Shown here in pieces: positions 50,029-60,785 of a stretch of 64,000 bases of DNA. The notes beneath the pieces were generated by a model, which was given only the letters and a program-made list of their open reading frames with translations, made no database searches and had not been told where the DNA came from. Every line of letters begins with the position of its first letter. The stretch's first letter is position 1. A program made the translations under genes and the position numbers. The stretch lies in contig NZ_BMCT01000008.1 of NCBI RefSeq assembly GCF_014635325.1, forward strand, positions 124,001-188,000. The letters run 5' to 3'. The DNA comes from Azorhizobium oxalatiphilum. Lineage in GTDB: Bacteria; Pseudomonadota; Alphaproteobacteria; Rhizobiales; Xanthobacteraceae.

Positions 50029-50198
50029 TCGTGCTGTATGCGGTTCCGCCATGCACCGGCGTCGGTTGAAACGCGGGGGCGAATCGCTATGACTGGACCC
50101 TCGCGTCTCCAGAGCCGGATCGGATTTATCCGATCCGTGAATCCGTCTCTGCAACGTTTTCCAGGAAGGACCGCTGCGGCGGGTGAGGATCAAGGCCG

Positions 50199-51737
50199 AT
50201 GAAGGTTTCTATCGATCTTGGTCTGGCCAGTCAGGGCGCGCCGGCCCCGGTCCCCATGGACCTTGAGGAGCTTCTGGCGACCCGCCTGCTCGTGCAGGGC
50301 AATTCCGGCTCCGGCAAGTCCCACCTCCTGCGCCGCCTGCTGGAGCAGAGCGCGCCGTGGGTGCAGCAGGCGGTCATCGACCCGGAAGGCGATTTTGTCT
50401 CGCTGGCCGAGAAGTATGGCCATGTGGTCGTGGACGCCGCCCGCAACGAGGCCGACCTCCACCGGGTGGCGAGCCGCGTGCGCCAGCATCGCGTTTCCGT
50501 GGTCCTCGACATGGAGGGCCTCGACAGCGAGCAGCAGATGCGCGCCGCCGCCGCCTTCCTCGGCGGCCTGTTCGATGCCGACCGCGACCATTGGTATCCC
50601 ATGCTGGTGGTGGTGGACGAGGCGCAGCTCTTCGCCCCCGCCGTCGGCGGCGAGGTGTCGGATGACACCCGCAAGGCGTCGCTGGGTGCCATGACCAATC
50701 TCATGTGCCGCGGCCGCAAGCGTGGCCTTGCCGGCATCATCGCCACCCAGCGCCTCGCCAAGCTGGCGAAGAACGTGGCGGCGGAAGCGTCCAACTTCCT
50801 CATGGGCCGCACCTTCCTCGACATCGACATGGCCCGCGCGGCCGATCTGCTGGGCATGGAACGCCGGCAGGCGGAGATGTTCCGCGATCTGCAGGCCGGC
50901 CATTTCGTCGCCCTCGGCCCGGCCGTCTCGCGCCGGCCCTTGCCGGTGAAGATCGGTTCGGTGGAGACCGGCGCCCGCTCGGTGACGCCCAAGCTGATGC
51001 CGCTGCCCGAGGCGGTGACGCCGGAAGACATGCAGGACCTCATCTTCACCGCCGCGCCGGATGAAGAGACGCGCCTGCCGCCGCCCCCGCGCCGCACGCC
51101 GGCCCCGGTGCCCACCGAGAACATCCTGTCCCAGCTCGCCCGCGCCACCCGCGAGCCGCCGCGCGAGACCGGCCCCGCCGTCCCGGCCATGAGCCCGGAG
51201 GAGCGGCAGGAGGCCATCGACAATGCGCTGAAGGAAATCCTCACCGATCCCGAGGCGGGGTTCCGCACGGCGGCGGTGCTCTATCAGGATTTCCTCGTCC
51301 GCTGCCGCATCCGCCGCATCACCGGCGAGCCGCTCAGCCTGCGGGCCTTCCGCCGCCGCCTCGCCATCGCCCATGCGGGCATCGACAGCGGCGAGCTGGA
51401 GAAGGAAGATTCGCCCTGGGGCGAGGTCATCACCATGGCCGGCCAACTGCCCGAGGACATGCAGAGCGTGTTCCTGGTGCTGGCCCGCGCTGCCCATGAC
51501 GGCAAGCCTTGCCCGTCCGATGCCGGCGTCGCCCATGCCTATGGCAGCCGCTCGGCCGGCCGCGCCCGGCGCCTGCTCGCCTATATGGAAGAGCAGGGGG
51601 CGATCGTCAGTCGCACCGATGGGCGGGGCAAGCGCATCATCGCCATTCCGGGGCTGGCGTGGGAAACCGCGCCCGGCGATCCGAATGCGCCGCCGGCCTC
51701 CAATTCTCCCATTCCGCAAGGCGAAGCGGCGGAATAG
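50199..51737 (+). CDS. HerA-like ATP-binding protein (DUF87)
   Basis: This 512-residue P-loop ATPase has Walker A 'GNSGSGKS' (34-41), Walker B 'MLVVVDEAQ' (135-143) and the region 'LMCRGRKRGLAGIIATQRLAKLAKNVAAEASNFLMGRTFLDIDMARAADLLGM', which carries the sensor and arginine features of HerA/FtsK-type motors. The C-terminal third has no recognised domain: a Pro-rich linker (about 285-330), then a possible winged helix ('AGRARRLLAYMEEQGAIVSRTDGRGKRIIAIPGL'). No NurA-like nuclease is next to it. A role in DNA processing or defence is possible, but nothing in the context proves it. Confidence 0.85.
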   Translation: MKVSIDLGLASQGAPAPVPMDLEELLATRLLVQGNSGSGKSHLLRRLLEQSAPWVQQAVIDPEGDFVSLAEKYGHVVVDAARNEADLHRVASRVRQHRVSVVLDMEGLDSEQQMRAAAAFLGGLFDADRDHWYPMLVVVDEAQLFAPAVGGEVSDDTRKASLGAMTNLMCRGRKRGLAGIIATQRLAKLAKNVAAEASNFLMGRTFLDIDMARAADLLGMERRQAEMFRDLQAGHFVALGPAVSRRPLPVKIGSVETGARSVTPKLMPLPEAVTPEDMQDLIFTAAPDEETRLPPPPRRTPAPVPTENILSQLARATREPPRETGPAVPAMSPEERQEAIDNALKEILTDPEAGFRTAAVLYQDFLVRCRIRRITGEPLSLRAFRRRLAIAHAGIDSGELEKEDSPWGEVITMAGQLPEDMQSVFLVLARAAHDGKPCPSDAGVAHAYGSRSAGRARRLLAYMEEQGAIVSRTDGRGKRIIAIPGLAWETAPGDPNAPPASNSPIPQGEAAE

Positions 51738-51839
51738 TCTGCCCTCGCCCGTTATCTGTCTGACAGTCACGGCCCCCGCCGTGGACGAGCCAATTTTCTA
51801 CGCCATGGCCCCGGCCGTGGCCGAGCCATGAGGTCTGCC

Positions 51840-52951
<1,112 letters not shown>

Positions 52952-52952
<1 letters not shown>

Positions 52953-53788
52953 TGGAAACGCTCTCCACGGCCAAATCCCACGGCGGTGTGCAGGGCGTCT
53001 ACCGCCACCTGTCCGAAGCCACGAAGACGCAGATGACCTTTGCCGTCTTCGTGCCGCCGCAGGCGGAGCGCGGGCCGGTGCCCGTGCTCTGGTATCTGTC
53101 CGGCCTCACCTGCACCCATGCGAACGTCATGGAGAAGGGCGAGTACCGGGCGGCGGCTGCCGAGCACGGCGTCATGATCGTCTGCCCCGACACCTCGCCG
53201 CGCGGCCCCGACGTGCCGGACGAGCCGGACAACTGGCAGTTCGGCTGCGGTGCCGGCTTCTATGTGGATGCCACGCAGGAGCCCTATGCCGCCAACTATC
53301 AGATGGCGACCTATGTGCGGGACGAACTGCCGGCGCTGGTGGCGAAGAACTTCCGCGCCGACATGAGCCGGCAGTCCATCTTCGGTCATTCCATGGGTGG
53401 CCACGGGGCGCTTACGCTGGCGCTGAAGAACCCCGGCCGCTTCAAGAGCTGCTCGGCCTTCGCGCCCATCGTCCAGCCCTCCACGGCGGGTTGGTCGAAG
53501 CCGGCGTTCGAGAAGTATCTGGGGCCGGACGAGGCGACGTGGCGGGCCTATGACGCCACCAGCCTGATCGCGGACGGTGCCCGCTTCCCCGAATTCCTGG
53601 TGGATCAGGGCTCGGCCGATCCCTTCCTGACCACGGGCCTGCGCCCGGGTCTGCTGGAAGAGGCCTGCAAAGCGGCGGGCATCCCCCTCACGCTCACCCT
53701 GCGCGAGGGCTATGACCATTCCTACTTCTTCATCTCCAGCTACATGGCGGAGCATGTCGCCTGGCATGCAGCGCGGTTGAGGGCCTGA
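52952..53788 (+). CDS. fghA: S-formylglutathione hydrolase
   Basis: This 278-residue alpha/beta hydrolase (esterase D family) splits S-formylglutathione into formate and glutathione, the second step after FrmA. It has the nucleophile Ser147 in 'GHSMGGHG', 'YLSGLTCTHANVMEKGEYRAAAAEHGVMIVCPDTSPRG' for the oxyanion region, the later Asp in 'LVDQGSADPFL' and His in 'GYDHSYFFISSY'. Translation should be coupled to frmA by the one-base overlap. A perfect hairpin follows its stop. Confidence 0.95.
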
Positions 53789-53793
53789 TGCGT

Positions 53794-53815
53794 GCCCGGC
53801 GGCACGCCGCCGGGC
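53794..53815 (+). terminator. Hairpin after fghA
   Basis: GCCCGGCGG and CCGCCGGGC form a 9-bp perfect stem with a 4-base loop 5 bp after the stop codon. There is no clear T-run, so it may stabilise the transcript or work with Rho. Confidence 0.5.
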
Positions 53816-53977
53816 CTCCGTGCCTTTCGAGCCCGAAATACCTCACGGAGACGTGATATGGAGTAAGCGGTTGATACCCGGTGCGCTTCGCGGGTCGCTC
53901 TGCGTTGCGTCATTCTCGCGTGAAAGCGCACAGGGTCTCACGGGGCGCTCGGGTAGAAGAAAAGGCGGGGATTGCGC

Positions 53978-55702
53978 ATGGTGGGGAAACCGGAAGCCGG
54001 CGGGGAGCGAAGCACAAGCGGACAGAGCCTCATACAGCAGGCGGCACGGGATCTGGCGCTGAACGAGCGCGGCCTGCTGCGGGCTGCGGAGGTGAACCCG
54101 CTGCCCGTCGCGGTGCCCGACCTTGCACCGATCTTCCTTGTGTCCAGCTTCCGCACCTCCAGCACCTGGCTGTGGCAGAAGTTCCGGCAGGCGCCGAGCG
54201 TGGTCGCCTATTACGAGATCTTCAACGAGCATCTCGGCTATCTGAACTCCGCTTCGGCGGCGAATGTGAATTATACGAGCTGGGATGCACGCCATCCGGT
54301 CTCGGCACCCTATTTCATCGAATTCCTGCCGCTGCTGAAGGCGGAAAACGGCGTGCGTGGCTACAGCCACAGCATGGCCTTCGACAGCCTGATGCCGCGC
54401 GATGGCGTGCTGACGCAGGATGAGCGCGATTATGTGGACCTGCTGATCGGCGCCGGCCGCGCCATGGGCAAGGTGCCGCTCCTGAGCTGCACCCGCATGC
54501 TCGGCCGCGCGGCGGCGCTGAAGGCGGAATTCGGCGGCCGCAGCGTGCTCTGCGTCCGCAATCTGTTCCACCAGTGGGGCTCCTATGGCGGGCAGGCGGC
54601 GGCCGGCAATCTCTATTTCATGCAGACCGTGGACTGGACCCTCAAGGCATCGCGGCACGATCCCTTCCTGGCGCTGGTGGATGATTTCACCAGCGAGCGG
54701 ACGTTCGCGCCGGACGATGCGCGCATGTTCCAGGCCTTCCTGCTGCTGCACCTTCATCTCTATGCCTGCGCCTACGAGGCCTCCGACTTCGTGCTCGACA
54801 CCAGCCTGCTGGCGGCGGATGCGAACGCACGGCATGAAGCCGAGCATGTGCTCAGCCGCTGGACCGGGGCGCCCATGGACCTCTCCGATGTGAAGGAGAG
54901 TTTCGATTATGTGGCGTTGAAGGCCTCGGACCGGCGGGAGGTCTGCGATGCGATGGCGCAGTTCACCAAGATGATCCGGGCGGGCTGCGGTTCGCGGGCG
55001 GGCGCGGATTTCGTCGAGGGGCTGACGGATGCGGCGCTGGCGGAATGGGAGCGCCACGATTTCTACACCGGCCGCGCCCGTAGCGTTCACGGCAAGGCGC
55101 TGGACGCCCTGCGCGGTCAGGCGGAAGCAGCCGAGCAGGGGCGTGTCGCGGTGACGGCCGAGCGTGATGCGCAGGCGCAGGCTATCGCCCAGCTTCATAG
55201 CGAGAAGAATGATTTTGCCGTGCGGGTGCATCAACTGGCCGGGGTCTCGGCCGAGCGCGATGCGTTGGCCACCCAGCTCGCCGCCGCGCAGGCAGAGGCC
55301 GCACGCATGGAAGCACAGGTGGCGGCCGCCGCCGCCGAAGCCGAAGCGCGGGCCGCGCGGGAGGCCGAGCTGACGCAGGCCGTGGCCGCGGCCGAGGCGC
55401 AGGCGGCCGAGGCGCGCGATGCCGCAACGGCCCATCTGGGGCAGCTCGATGCGGAGCGTGCCGCTGCCGCCGCCGGGCAGGCGGCGCAGGCGCGTGAAAT
55501 CGAAGAGCTACGCGCGGCGCAGGCATCCGCCGAAGCCGAAGCCCGAAGGGCGGCGGAAGCGGTGCAGGCGGATCTCACCCGCCGGATTGCCGAAGGTGCG
55601 CACGAACGGGATGCGCTCGCCGCGCAATTGCGTGAGGCGCAGGCACGGCCGACTGGTCTGATCGAAACCGCGCTGGCCGGGCTGCGCCGCCGCAAAGGCT
55701 GA
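53978..55702 (+). CDS. Sulfotransferase-like protein with long C-terminal coiled coil
   Basis: This 574-residue protein has an N-terminal domain whose 'PIFLVSSFRTSSTWLWQKFRQ' (about 51-71) resembles the PAPS 5'-phosphosulfate loop of sulfotransferases and Stf0-like enzymes. A region 'LLSCTRMLGRAAALKAEFGGRSVLCVRNLFHQWGSY' (about 170-205) resembles the 3'-phosphate-binding strand, with Arg and Asn in place of the usual Arg-x7-Ser. From about residue 385 to 560 it is Ala/Glu/Arg-rich with heptad character, a long coiled coil, ending in a basic tail 'LRRRKG'. The ATG has AGGCGGGG upstream. No signal peptide is visible. It is isolated from the capsule locus but could act on a surface glycan. Sulfotransferase activity is inference from one motif. 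Confidence 0.75.
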   Translation: MVGKPEAGGERSTSGQSLIQQAARDLALNERGLLRAAEVNPLPVAVPDLAPIFLVSSFRTSSTWLWQKFRQAPSVVAYYEIFNEHLGYLNSASAANVNYTSWDARHPVSAPYFIEFLPLLKAENGVRGYSHSMAFDSLMPRDGVLTQDERDYVDLLIGAGRAMGKVPLLSCTRMLGRAAALKAEFGGRSVLCVRNLFHQWGSYGGQAAAGNLYFMQTVDWTLKASRHDPFLALVDDFTSERTFAPDDARMFQAFLLLHLHLYACAYEASDFVLDTSLLAADANARHEAEHVLSRWTGAPMDLSDVKESFDYVALKASDRREVCDAMAQFTKMIRAGCGSRAGADFVEGLTDAALAEWERHDFYTGRARSVHGKALDALRGQAEAAEQGRVAVTAERDAQAQAIAQLHSEKNDFAVRVHQLAGVSAERDALATQLAAAQAEAARMEAQVAAAAAEAEARAAREAELTQAVAAAEAQAAEARDAATAHLGQLDAERAAAAAGQAAQAREIEELRAAQASAEAEARRAAEAVQADLTRRIAEGAHERDALAAQLREAQARPTGLIETALAGLRRRKG

Positions 55703-55717
55703 ACTGGACAAAGGGAA

Positions 55718-55740
55718 CGGAGAGGGCTGTGCCCTCTCCG
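55718..55740. terminator. Shared hairpin between convergent genes
   Basis: CGGAGAGGG and CCCTCTCCG form a 9-bp stem with a 5-base loop between the stops of the sulfotransferase-like gene and tex. It has no T-run but is well placed to separate the two transcripts. Confidence 0.55.
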
Positions 55741-55748
55741 CTCCGGCC

Positions 55749-58118
55749 TCAGTTGCCCCTGCGCTTCATGGCTTCCGCCAGCGCGGCTGCGAGCGCGCCA
55801 CCGGCATCACCACCGCCCGCGCCGCCCTTGCCCGGAGGCGGGGCGCGCCGGTCATTGTTCGGCTTCTGCGCGAAATTGCCCTGGGGCCGGCCGGCGGGTG
55901 CGCCCTGCGGGCGACCACCGCCGCCACCGGCGGGGCGAGCCTCGCCGCCATCCTTGCGCATGGACAAAGCGATGCGCTTCCTCTGCACATCCACCTCCAC
56001 CACGCGCACCTTCACGATGTCGCCGGCTTTGACCACCTCGTGCGGGTCCTTCACGAAGCGATCCGCCAGCGCGGAGACATGCACCAGCCCGTCCTGATGC
56101 ACGCCCACGTCCACGAAGGCACCGAAGGCGGCCACGTTCGTGACCGTGCCTTCCAGCAGCATGCCGGGTTTGAGATCCGAGAGCGTGTTCACGCCCTCCA
56201 TGAAGGTGGCGGTCTTGAATTCCGGGCGCGGATCGCGGGCCGGCTTCTCCAGTTCCGAGAGAATGTCGCGCACGGTGGGCAGGCCGAAGCGCTCGTCCAC
56301 GAAGGTGGCCGGGTTCAGGCCCTTGAGCGTGGCGCTGTCGCCCATGAGGCTGCGGATGTCGCGGCCGCAGGCGGAGATGATCTTTTTCGCCAGCCCATAA
56401 GCTTCCGGATGCACGCTGGAGGCATCCAGCGGCTCCGAGCCGCCGGTGATGCGCAGGAAGCCGGCGCACAGCTCATAGGTACGCGGGCCGAGGCGGGCGA
56501 CCTTCAGCAACTCCTTGCGGTTGGCGAAGGCGCCGACCGTGTTGCGATGGGTGACGATGGCGTCCGCCAGCGACGGGCCAAGACCGGAGATGCGCGAGAG
56601 CAGGGGCGCGGAGGCGGTGTTGAGGTCCACGCCCACCGCATTCACTGCGTCTTCCACCACCGCATCGAGGCTTTTCGCGAGGCGACCCTGATCCACGTCG
56701 TGCTGATACTGGCCGACGCCGATGGATTTGGGCTCGATCTTCACCAGTTCCGCCAGCGGGTCCTGCAGGCGGCGGGCGATGGAGACGGCGCCGCGTAGCG
56801 ACACGTCGAGGTCCGGCATTTCCGCCGCCGCAAGTGCGGAGGCGGAATAGACCGAGGCGCCGGCCTCGCTCACCACCACCGTGCGCGGCTTCGGGCCGGT
56901 GAGGCGGGCGATCACGTCGGCGGCCAGCTTCTCGGTCTCGCGGCTGGCGGTGCCGTTGCCGATGGCGATCAGGTCCGCCTTGTGCTTGCCGATGAGGTGG
57001 GCCAGTTCCGCGCTCGCGCCGGCCAGATCATTGCGCGGCTGGAAGGGGTAGATGGTGGAGGTTTCCAGCACCTTGCCGGTGCCGTCCACCACCGCCACCT
57101 TCACGCCGGTGCGGATGCCGGGATCGAGGCCGATGGTGTTGCGCGAGCCGGCAGGCGCGGCCAGCAGCAGGTCCTTGAGATTGCGGGCGAAGACGCGGAT
57201 GGCTTCCTCTTCCGCCTTCTCGGTCATGGCGGTCATGAGGTCGATGGTCAGGTGCAGCGAGAGCTTCACCCGCCATGCCCAGCGGGCCACGTCGCGCAGG
57301 AAGGCATCGCCCGGGCCGCCGCCGGCGGGGCCGACATTGACGGAAGCGGCGATCATCCGCTCCACCGGCTTCACGGGGGAGGTGTCATCCCAGTCCACCT
57401 CGATGTCGAGGCTGAGGATTTCCTCGTTGCGCCCGCGCAGCATGGCCAGCGCGCGATGGCTGGGCACGTTGGCCCATTTCTCCCAATGGTCGAAATAGTC
57501 GCGGAACTTGGCGCCGGCCTCTTCCTTGCCCGCCACCAGCTTGGCGACGATGCGGGCATTGGCGCGCAGATGGCCGCGCAGCCGGCCCACGAGGTCGGCA
57601 TTCTCGGCGAACATTTCGACAAGGATGTCGCGGGCGCCGTCGAGCGCCGTCTTCACGTCCGGCACCTCGTCCTTGAGGTAGCTCTGGGCGAGGGCGGAGG
57701 GCTCCTTGGCGCGGTCGGCGAGGATGGCATCCGCCAGCGGCCCGAGGCCGCGCTCGCGGGCGATCTCGGCCTTGGTGCGGCGCTTGGGCTTGAAGGGGAG
57801 GTACAGGTCTTCCAGCTCGGCTTTCGTGGAGGCCGCGCGCAGCTTGGCGGCCAGCTCATCGGTGAGCTTGCCCTGGCTGTCGATGGACTGGGTGACGCTG
57901 GCGCGGCGGGCTTCCAGCTCGCGCAGGTAGCCGAGCCGTTCTTCCAGCGTGCGCAGCTGGGTGTCATCGAGGCCGCCAGTCACTTCCTTGCGGTAGCGGG
58001 CGATGAAGGGAACGGTGGCGCCTTCGTCCAGCAGACCCACAGCCGCCGTGACCTGCGCGGGCTTCGCGGCGATCTCGCCGGCGATGATGTGGGCAATTGC
58101 TGCGGACATGTCGGCCAT
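55749..58118 (-). CDS. tex: Tex-family RNA-binding transcription accessory protein
   Basis: This 789-residue protein has the Tex/Spt6 layout: N-terminal helical core ('[44 protein letters not shown]'), YqgF-like domain ('[35 protein letters not shown]'), helix-hairpin-helix segment ('[60 protein letters not shown]') and a C-terminal S1 domain ('[64 protein letters not shown]'). The Gly/Arg/Pro-rich tail is usual. The start has AGGGAAA upstream. Confidence 0.95.
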   Translation of the reverse strand: MADMSAAIAHIIAGEIAAKPAQVTAAVGLLDEGATVPFIARYRKEVTGGLDDTQLRTLEERLGYLRELEARRASVTQSIDSQGKLTDELAAKLRAASTKAELEDLYLPFKPKRRTKAEIARERGLGPLADAILADRAKEPSALAQSYLKDEVPDVKTALDGARDILVEMFAENADLVGRLRGHLRANARIVAKLVAGKEEAGAKFRDYFDHWEKWANVPSHRALAMLRGRNEEILSLDIEVDWDDTSPVKPVERMIAASVNVGPAGGGPGDAFLRDVARWAWRVKLSLHLTIDLMTAMTEKAEEEAIRVFARNLKDLLLAAPAGSRNTIGLDPGIRTGVKVAVVDGTGKVLETSTIYPFQPRNDLAGASAELAHLIGKHKADLIAIGNGTASRETEKLAADVIARLTGPKPRTVVVSEAGASVYSASALAAAEMPDLDVSLRGAVSIARRLQDPLAELVKIEPKSIGVGQYQHDVDQGRLAKSLDAVVEDAVNAVGVDLNTASAPLLSRISGLGPSLADAIVTHRNTVGAFANRKELLKVARLGPRTYELCAGFLRITGGSEPLDASSVHPEAYGLAKKIISACGRDIRSLMGDSATLKGLNPATFVDERFGLPTVRDILSELEKPARDPRPEFKTATFMEGVNTLSDLKPGMLLEGTVTNVAAFGAFVDVGVHQDGLVHVSALADRFVKDPHEVVKAGDIVKVRVVEVDVQRKRIALSMRKDGGEARPAGGGGGRPQGAPAGRPQGNFAQKPNNDRRAPPPGKGGAGGGDAGGALAAALAEAMKRRGN

Positions 58119-58305
58119 GGGGTTTCCCTGAACTTTTGGTCTCGGCGGCTGCAATGCCGCGATTCTCACCTGCCTGCCAAATGCGACCGGCGCATGGTGG
58201 GGAGAGCGTCATCCTCGCAACTCGACGGCGGCGCGCAAGAGTCTATGCTCCGGCCGCTTCGCGCCGGAAGCGGCGCGGCCTGAAATCAAGTGGATGTTCG
58301 GTCTC

Positions 58306-59697
58306 ATGATCCCCGTCAGCACGTTCAAGGGCCGCAAGGTTGCGGTGTTCGGCCTCGGAGGCTCCGGCCTCGCCACGGCGCAGGCTCTGGTGGCGGGCGG
58401 GGCCGAGGTGGTGGCGTGGGATGACGGCGAGGCGGGACGGGCCAAGGCTGAGGCCGCCGGCATCGCCGTGCGGGATTTGCGCGCGGAAGACTGGAGCGGG
58501 TTCGCCGCGCTGGTGCTGGCGCCGGGCGTGCCGCTGACCCATCCCAAGCCCAATTGGACGGTGGAGCTTGCCAAGGCAGCGAACGTCGAGATCATCGGCG
58601 ACATCGAGCTGTTCTGCCGCGAGCGCAGGGCGCACATGCCCGGCTCGGCCTTCGTCGCCATCACCGGCACCAACGGCAAGTCCACCACCACGGCGCTGAT
58701 CGCCCATCTGATGAAGGTGGGCGGGCGCGATGTGCAGATGGGCGGCAATATCGGCACCGCCATCCTGTCGCTGGAGCCCCCCAAGACCGGGCGGGTGCAT
58801 GTGGTGGAATGCTCCTCCTACCAGATCGACCTCGCGCCCGGCCTCGACCCGGCGGTGGGCGTGCATCTCAACATCACCCCCGACCATCTCGACCGCCACG
58901 GCACCATCGAGAACTATGCCGCCATCAAGGAGCGCCTGATCGCGGGCGTACAGCCCGGTGGCACGGCGGTGGTGGGCGTGGACGACGATTTCTCCGCCGC
59001 CATGGCCGACCGCGCCGAACAGCGCGGCCAGCATGTGATCCGCATCTCGGTGAAGCGCCCACTGGCGGACGGCATCTGGCTGGATGGCGACACGCTGGTG
59101 GTCAGCGAGGGCGCCGCCGAGGTGTTCCGCCTGTCGCTGAAGGGCATCGGCTCCCTGCGCGGCACCCACAATGCGCAGAACGCCGCCGCCGCGCTCGCCT
59201 CCGCCCATGCGCTGGGCCTCGCCTATGAGGTGATCGCGGTGGGCATGGGCAAGTTCCCCGGCCTCGCCCATCGCATGGAGCAGGTGGGCACGCGCGGCAA
59301 GGTGCTGTTCGTCAACGACAGCAAGGCCACCAATGCGGATGCCGCCGAGCGCGCGCTGGCAAGCTTCGAGCATGTGTTCTGGATCGCCGGTGGTGTGCCC
59401 AAGGCCGGTGGCATCAATCCGCTCAAGCCTTTCTTCCCGCGTGTGCGGAAGGCCTATCTGATCGGGCAGGCGGCGGCGGATTTCGCCGTCACGTTAGGCG
59501 ATCAGGTACCCTATGAGATGTCGGTCACGCTGGATCAGGCCGTCGCCACCGCAGCACGGGATGCGGCGGCGGCCGGCGTGGAGCACCCGGTAGTGCTGCT
59601 GTCGCCGGCCTGCGCCAGCTTCGACCAGTATCCGAACTTCGAGGTGCGCGGAAACGCCTTCCGTGACCTCGTGACGGCGCTGCCGGAAAAACCCTGA
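58306..59697 (+). CDS. murD: UDP-N-acetylmuramoylalanine--D-glutamate ligase
   Basis: This 463-residue Mur ligase adds D-glutamate to UDP-MurNAc-L-Ala. It has the N-terminal UDP fold '[18 protein letters not shown]', the ATP loop '[18 protein letters not shown]', '[25 protein letters not shown]' and the C-terminal domain '[32 protein letters not shown]'. I place the start at the ATG giving [16 protein letters not shown], the common alphaproteobacterial beginning; an ATG at 58294 adds four residues and neither has a strong binding site. It is not beside other cell-wall genes here, whereas murD usually sits in the dcw cluster. It could be a second copy. Confidence 0.93.
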   Translation: MIPVSTFKGRKVAVFGLGGSGLATAQALVAGGAEVVAWDDGEAGRAKAEAAGIAVRDLRAEDWSGFAALVLAPGVPLTHPKPNWTVELAKAANVEIIGDIELFCRERRAHMPGSAFVAITGTNGKSTTTALIAHLMKVGGRDVQMGGNIGTAILSLEPPKTGRVHVVECSSYQIDLAPGLDPAVGVHLNITPDHLDRHGTIENYAAIKERLIAGVQPGGTAVVGVDDDFSAAMADRAEQRGQHVIRISVKRPLADGIWLDGDTLVVSEGAAEVFRLSLKGIGSLRGTHNAQNAAAALASAHALGLAYEVIAVGMGKFPGLAHRMEQVGTRGKVLFVNDSKATNADAAERALASFEHVFWIAGGVPKAGGINPLKPFFPRVRKAYLIGQAAADFAVTLGDQVPYEMSVTLDQAVATAARDAAAAGVEHPVVLLSPACASFDQYPNFEVRGNAFRDLVTALPEKP

Positions 59698-59813
59698 GCC
59701 GGGTAAGTGCGCGTGCCGCGCGGGGCCGCTGCCCGCCTTTGGCCCTTGTGGCGGAAGGCGGGGCGTGGCACCTGACGGCCGATCATCACGTGCCCCCGTA
59801 ACCGGAGTTGTTC

Positions 59814-60683
59814 ATGGCCGTCGCCCCGCCGCTCTTGTCCGGCCTCTCTGAGATCGTGTCCGACTACGATCTCATCCTGTGCGACGTCTGGGGCGTGATC
59901 CATAACGGCATCTCCGCCTTTCCGGCCACCGGCGACGCGCTGACCCGCGCCCGGGACGCGGGCCTCACCGTGCTGCTGGTCTCCAACGCCCCGCGCCCCA
60001 ACGCCTTCGTGGCCAAGATGCTGGACGGCATGGGCGTGCCGCGCACCGCCTATGACGGCATCGTCACCTCGGGAGACGTCACCCGCGCCGTGCTCGCCGC
60101 CCGGCCGGGCGCGCGCATCTTCCATCTCGGCCCGTCGCGGGATCTGGGCACCTATGACGGGCTGGACGTGACCGTCACCGACCTGCCGGAGGCGGACCTC
60201 GTGGTCTGCACCGGCCTGCTCAATGACGAGGTGGAGACCCCGGAAGACTATCGCGACATGCTCACCGGCATGCGCGCCCGCGACCTGCCCTTCATCTGTG
60301 CCAATCCCGACCTGGTGGTCGAGCGTGGCGACCGGCTGATCTACTGCGCCGGCGCGCTGGCGCAGCTCTATGACGAGCTGGGCGGATCGAGTGTCTATTG
60401 CGGCAAGCCGCACGCGCCGGTCTATGCGGAGGCGCTCAAGCGCCTGGAGGCCATGGGCCGCCCGGTGCCGGCGCCGAAGCGCGTGCTCGCCATCGGCGAT
60501 GCGCTGCGCACCGACATCATCGGCGCGGCGGGCGCGGGCTTCGACGGCCTGTTCATCTCCAGCGGCATCCATGCGGTGGAGCTTGCCTCCGAGCATGGCG
60601 CGCCGCCCGACATGGATGCGGTGGCGAAGCTGTTCGCTGACGGTCCCTCGCCGCGCGCGGTGATGCCGCGCCTCTCCTGGTAA
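59814..60683 (+). CDS. HAD-superfamily hydrolase, TIGR01459 type
   Basis: This 289-residue protein is a HAD hydrolase of the IIA kind: 'DYDLILCDVWGVIHNGISAFPATGDALTRARDAGLTVLLVSNAPRP' contains motif I (the nucleophile Asp) and the first part of the cap, and 'RVLAIGDALRTDIIGAAGAGFDGLFISSGIH' is motif IV. NagD- and PGP-like phosphatases share this plan. GGAG lies six bases before the ATG. It precedes ribF, a gene order common in alphaproteobacteria; a role in FMN or flavin metabolism is possible but not shown. Confidence 0.9.
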   Translation: MAVAPPLLSGLSEIVSDYDLILCDVWGVIHNGISAFPATGDALTRARDAGLTVLLVSNAPRPNAFVAKMLDGMGVPRTAYDGIVTSGDVTRAVLAARPGARIFHLGPSRDLGTYDGLDVTVTDLPEADLVVCTGLLNDEVETPEDYRDMLTGMRARDLPFICANPDLVVERGDRLIYCAGALAQLYDELGGSSVYCGKPHAPVYAEALKRLEAMGRPVPAPKRVLAIGDALRTDIIGAAGAGFDGLFISSGIHAVELASEHGAPPDMDAVAKLFADGPSPRAVMPRLSW

Positions 60684-60702
60684 CGTAAGGCGCGCCACCC
60701 CG

Positions 60703-60742
60703 TCCGGCCCGCGCCCGTGCTTGACGGGGGCGGCGGGCCGGG
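60703..60742. repeat. Long hairpin between the HAD gene and ribF
   Basis: CCGGCCCGC and the following bases fold back on GGCGGGCCGG with an inner CCCGT/ACGGG stem. It lies 20 bp after the HAD gene stop and about 45 bp before ribF. It does not look like an FMN riboswitch; the conserved RFN elements are missing. Confidence 0.5.
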
Positions 60743-60785
60743 GCAAGTGTGACGCACCTCATCCTGTGCCGGCCCCTCACTGCCG

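Noticed and set aside
60684-60785. FMN riboswitch before ribF
   Set aside because: There is one long G/C hairpin but no multi-branched RFN element or its conserved bases; the space is too short.
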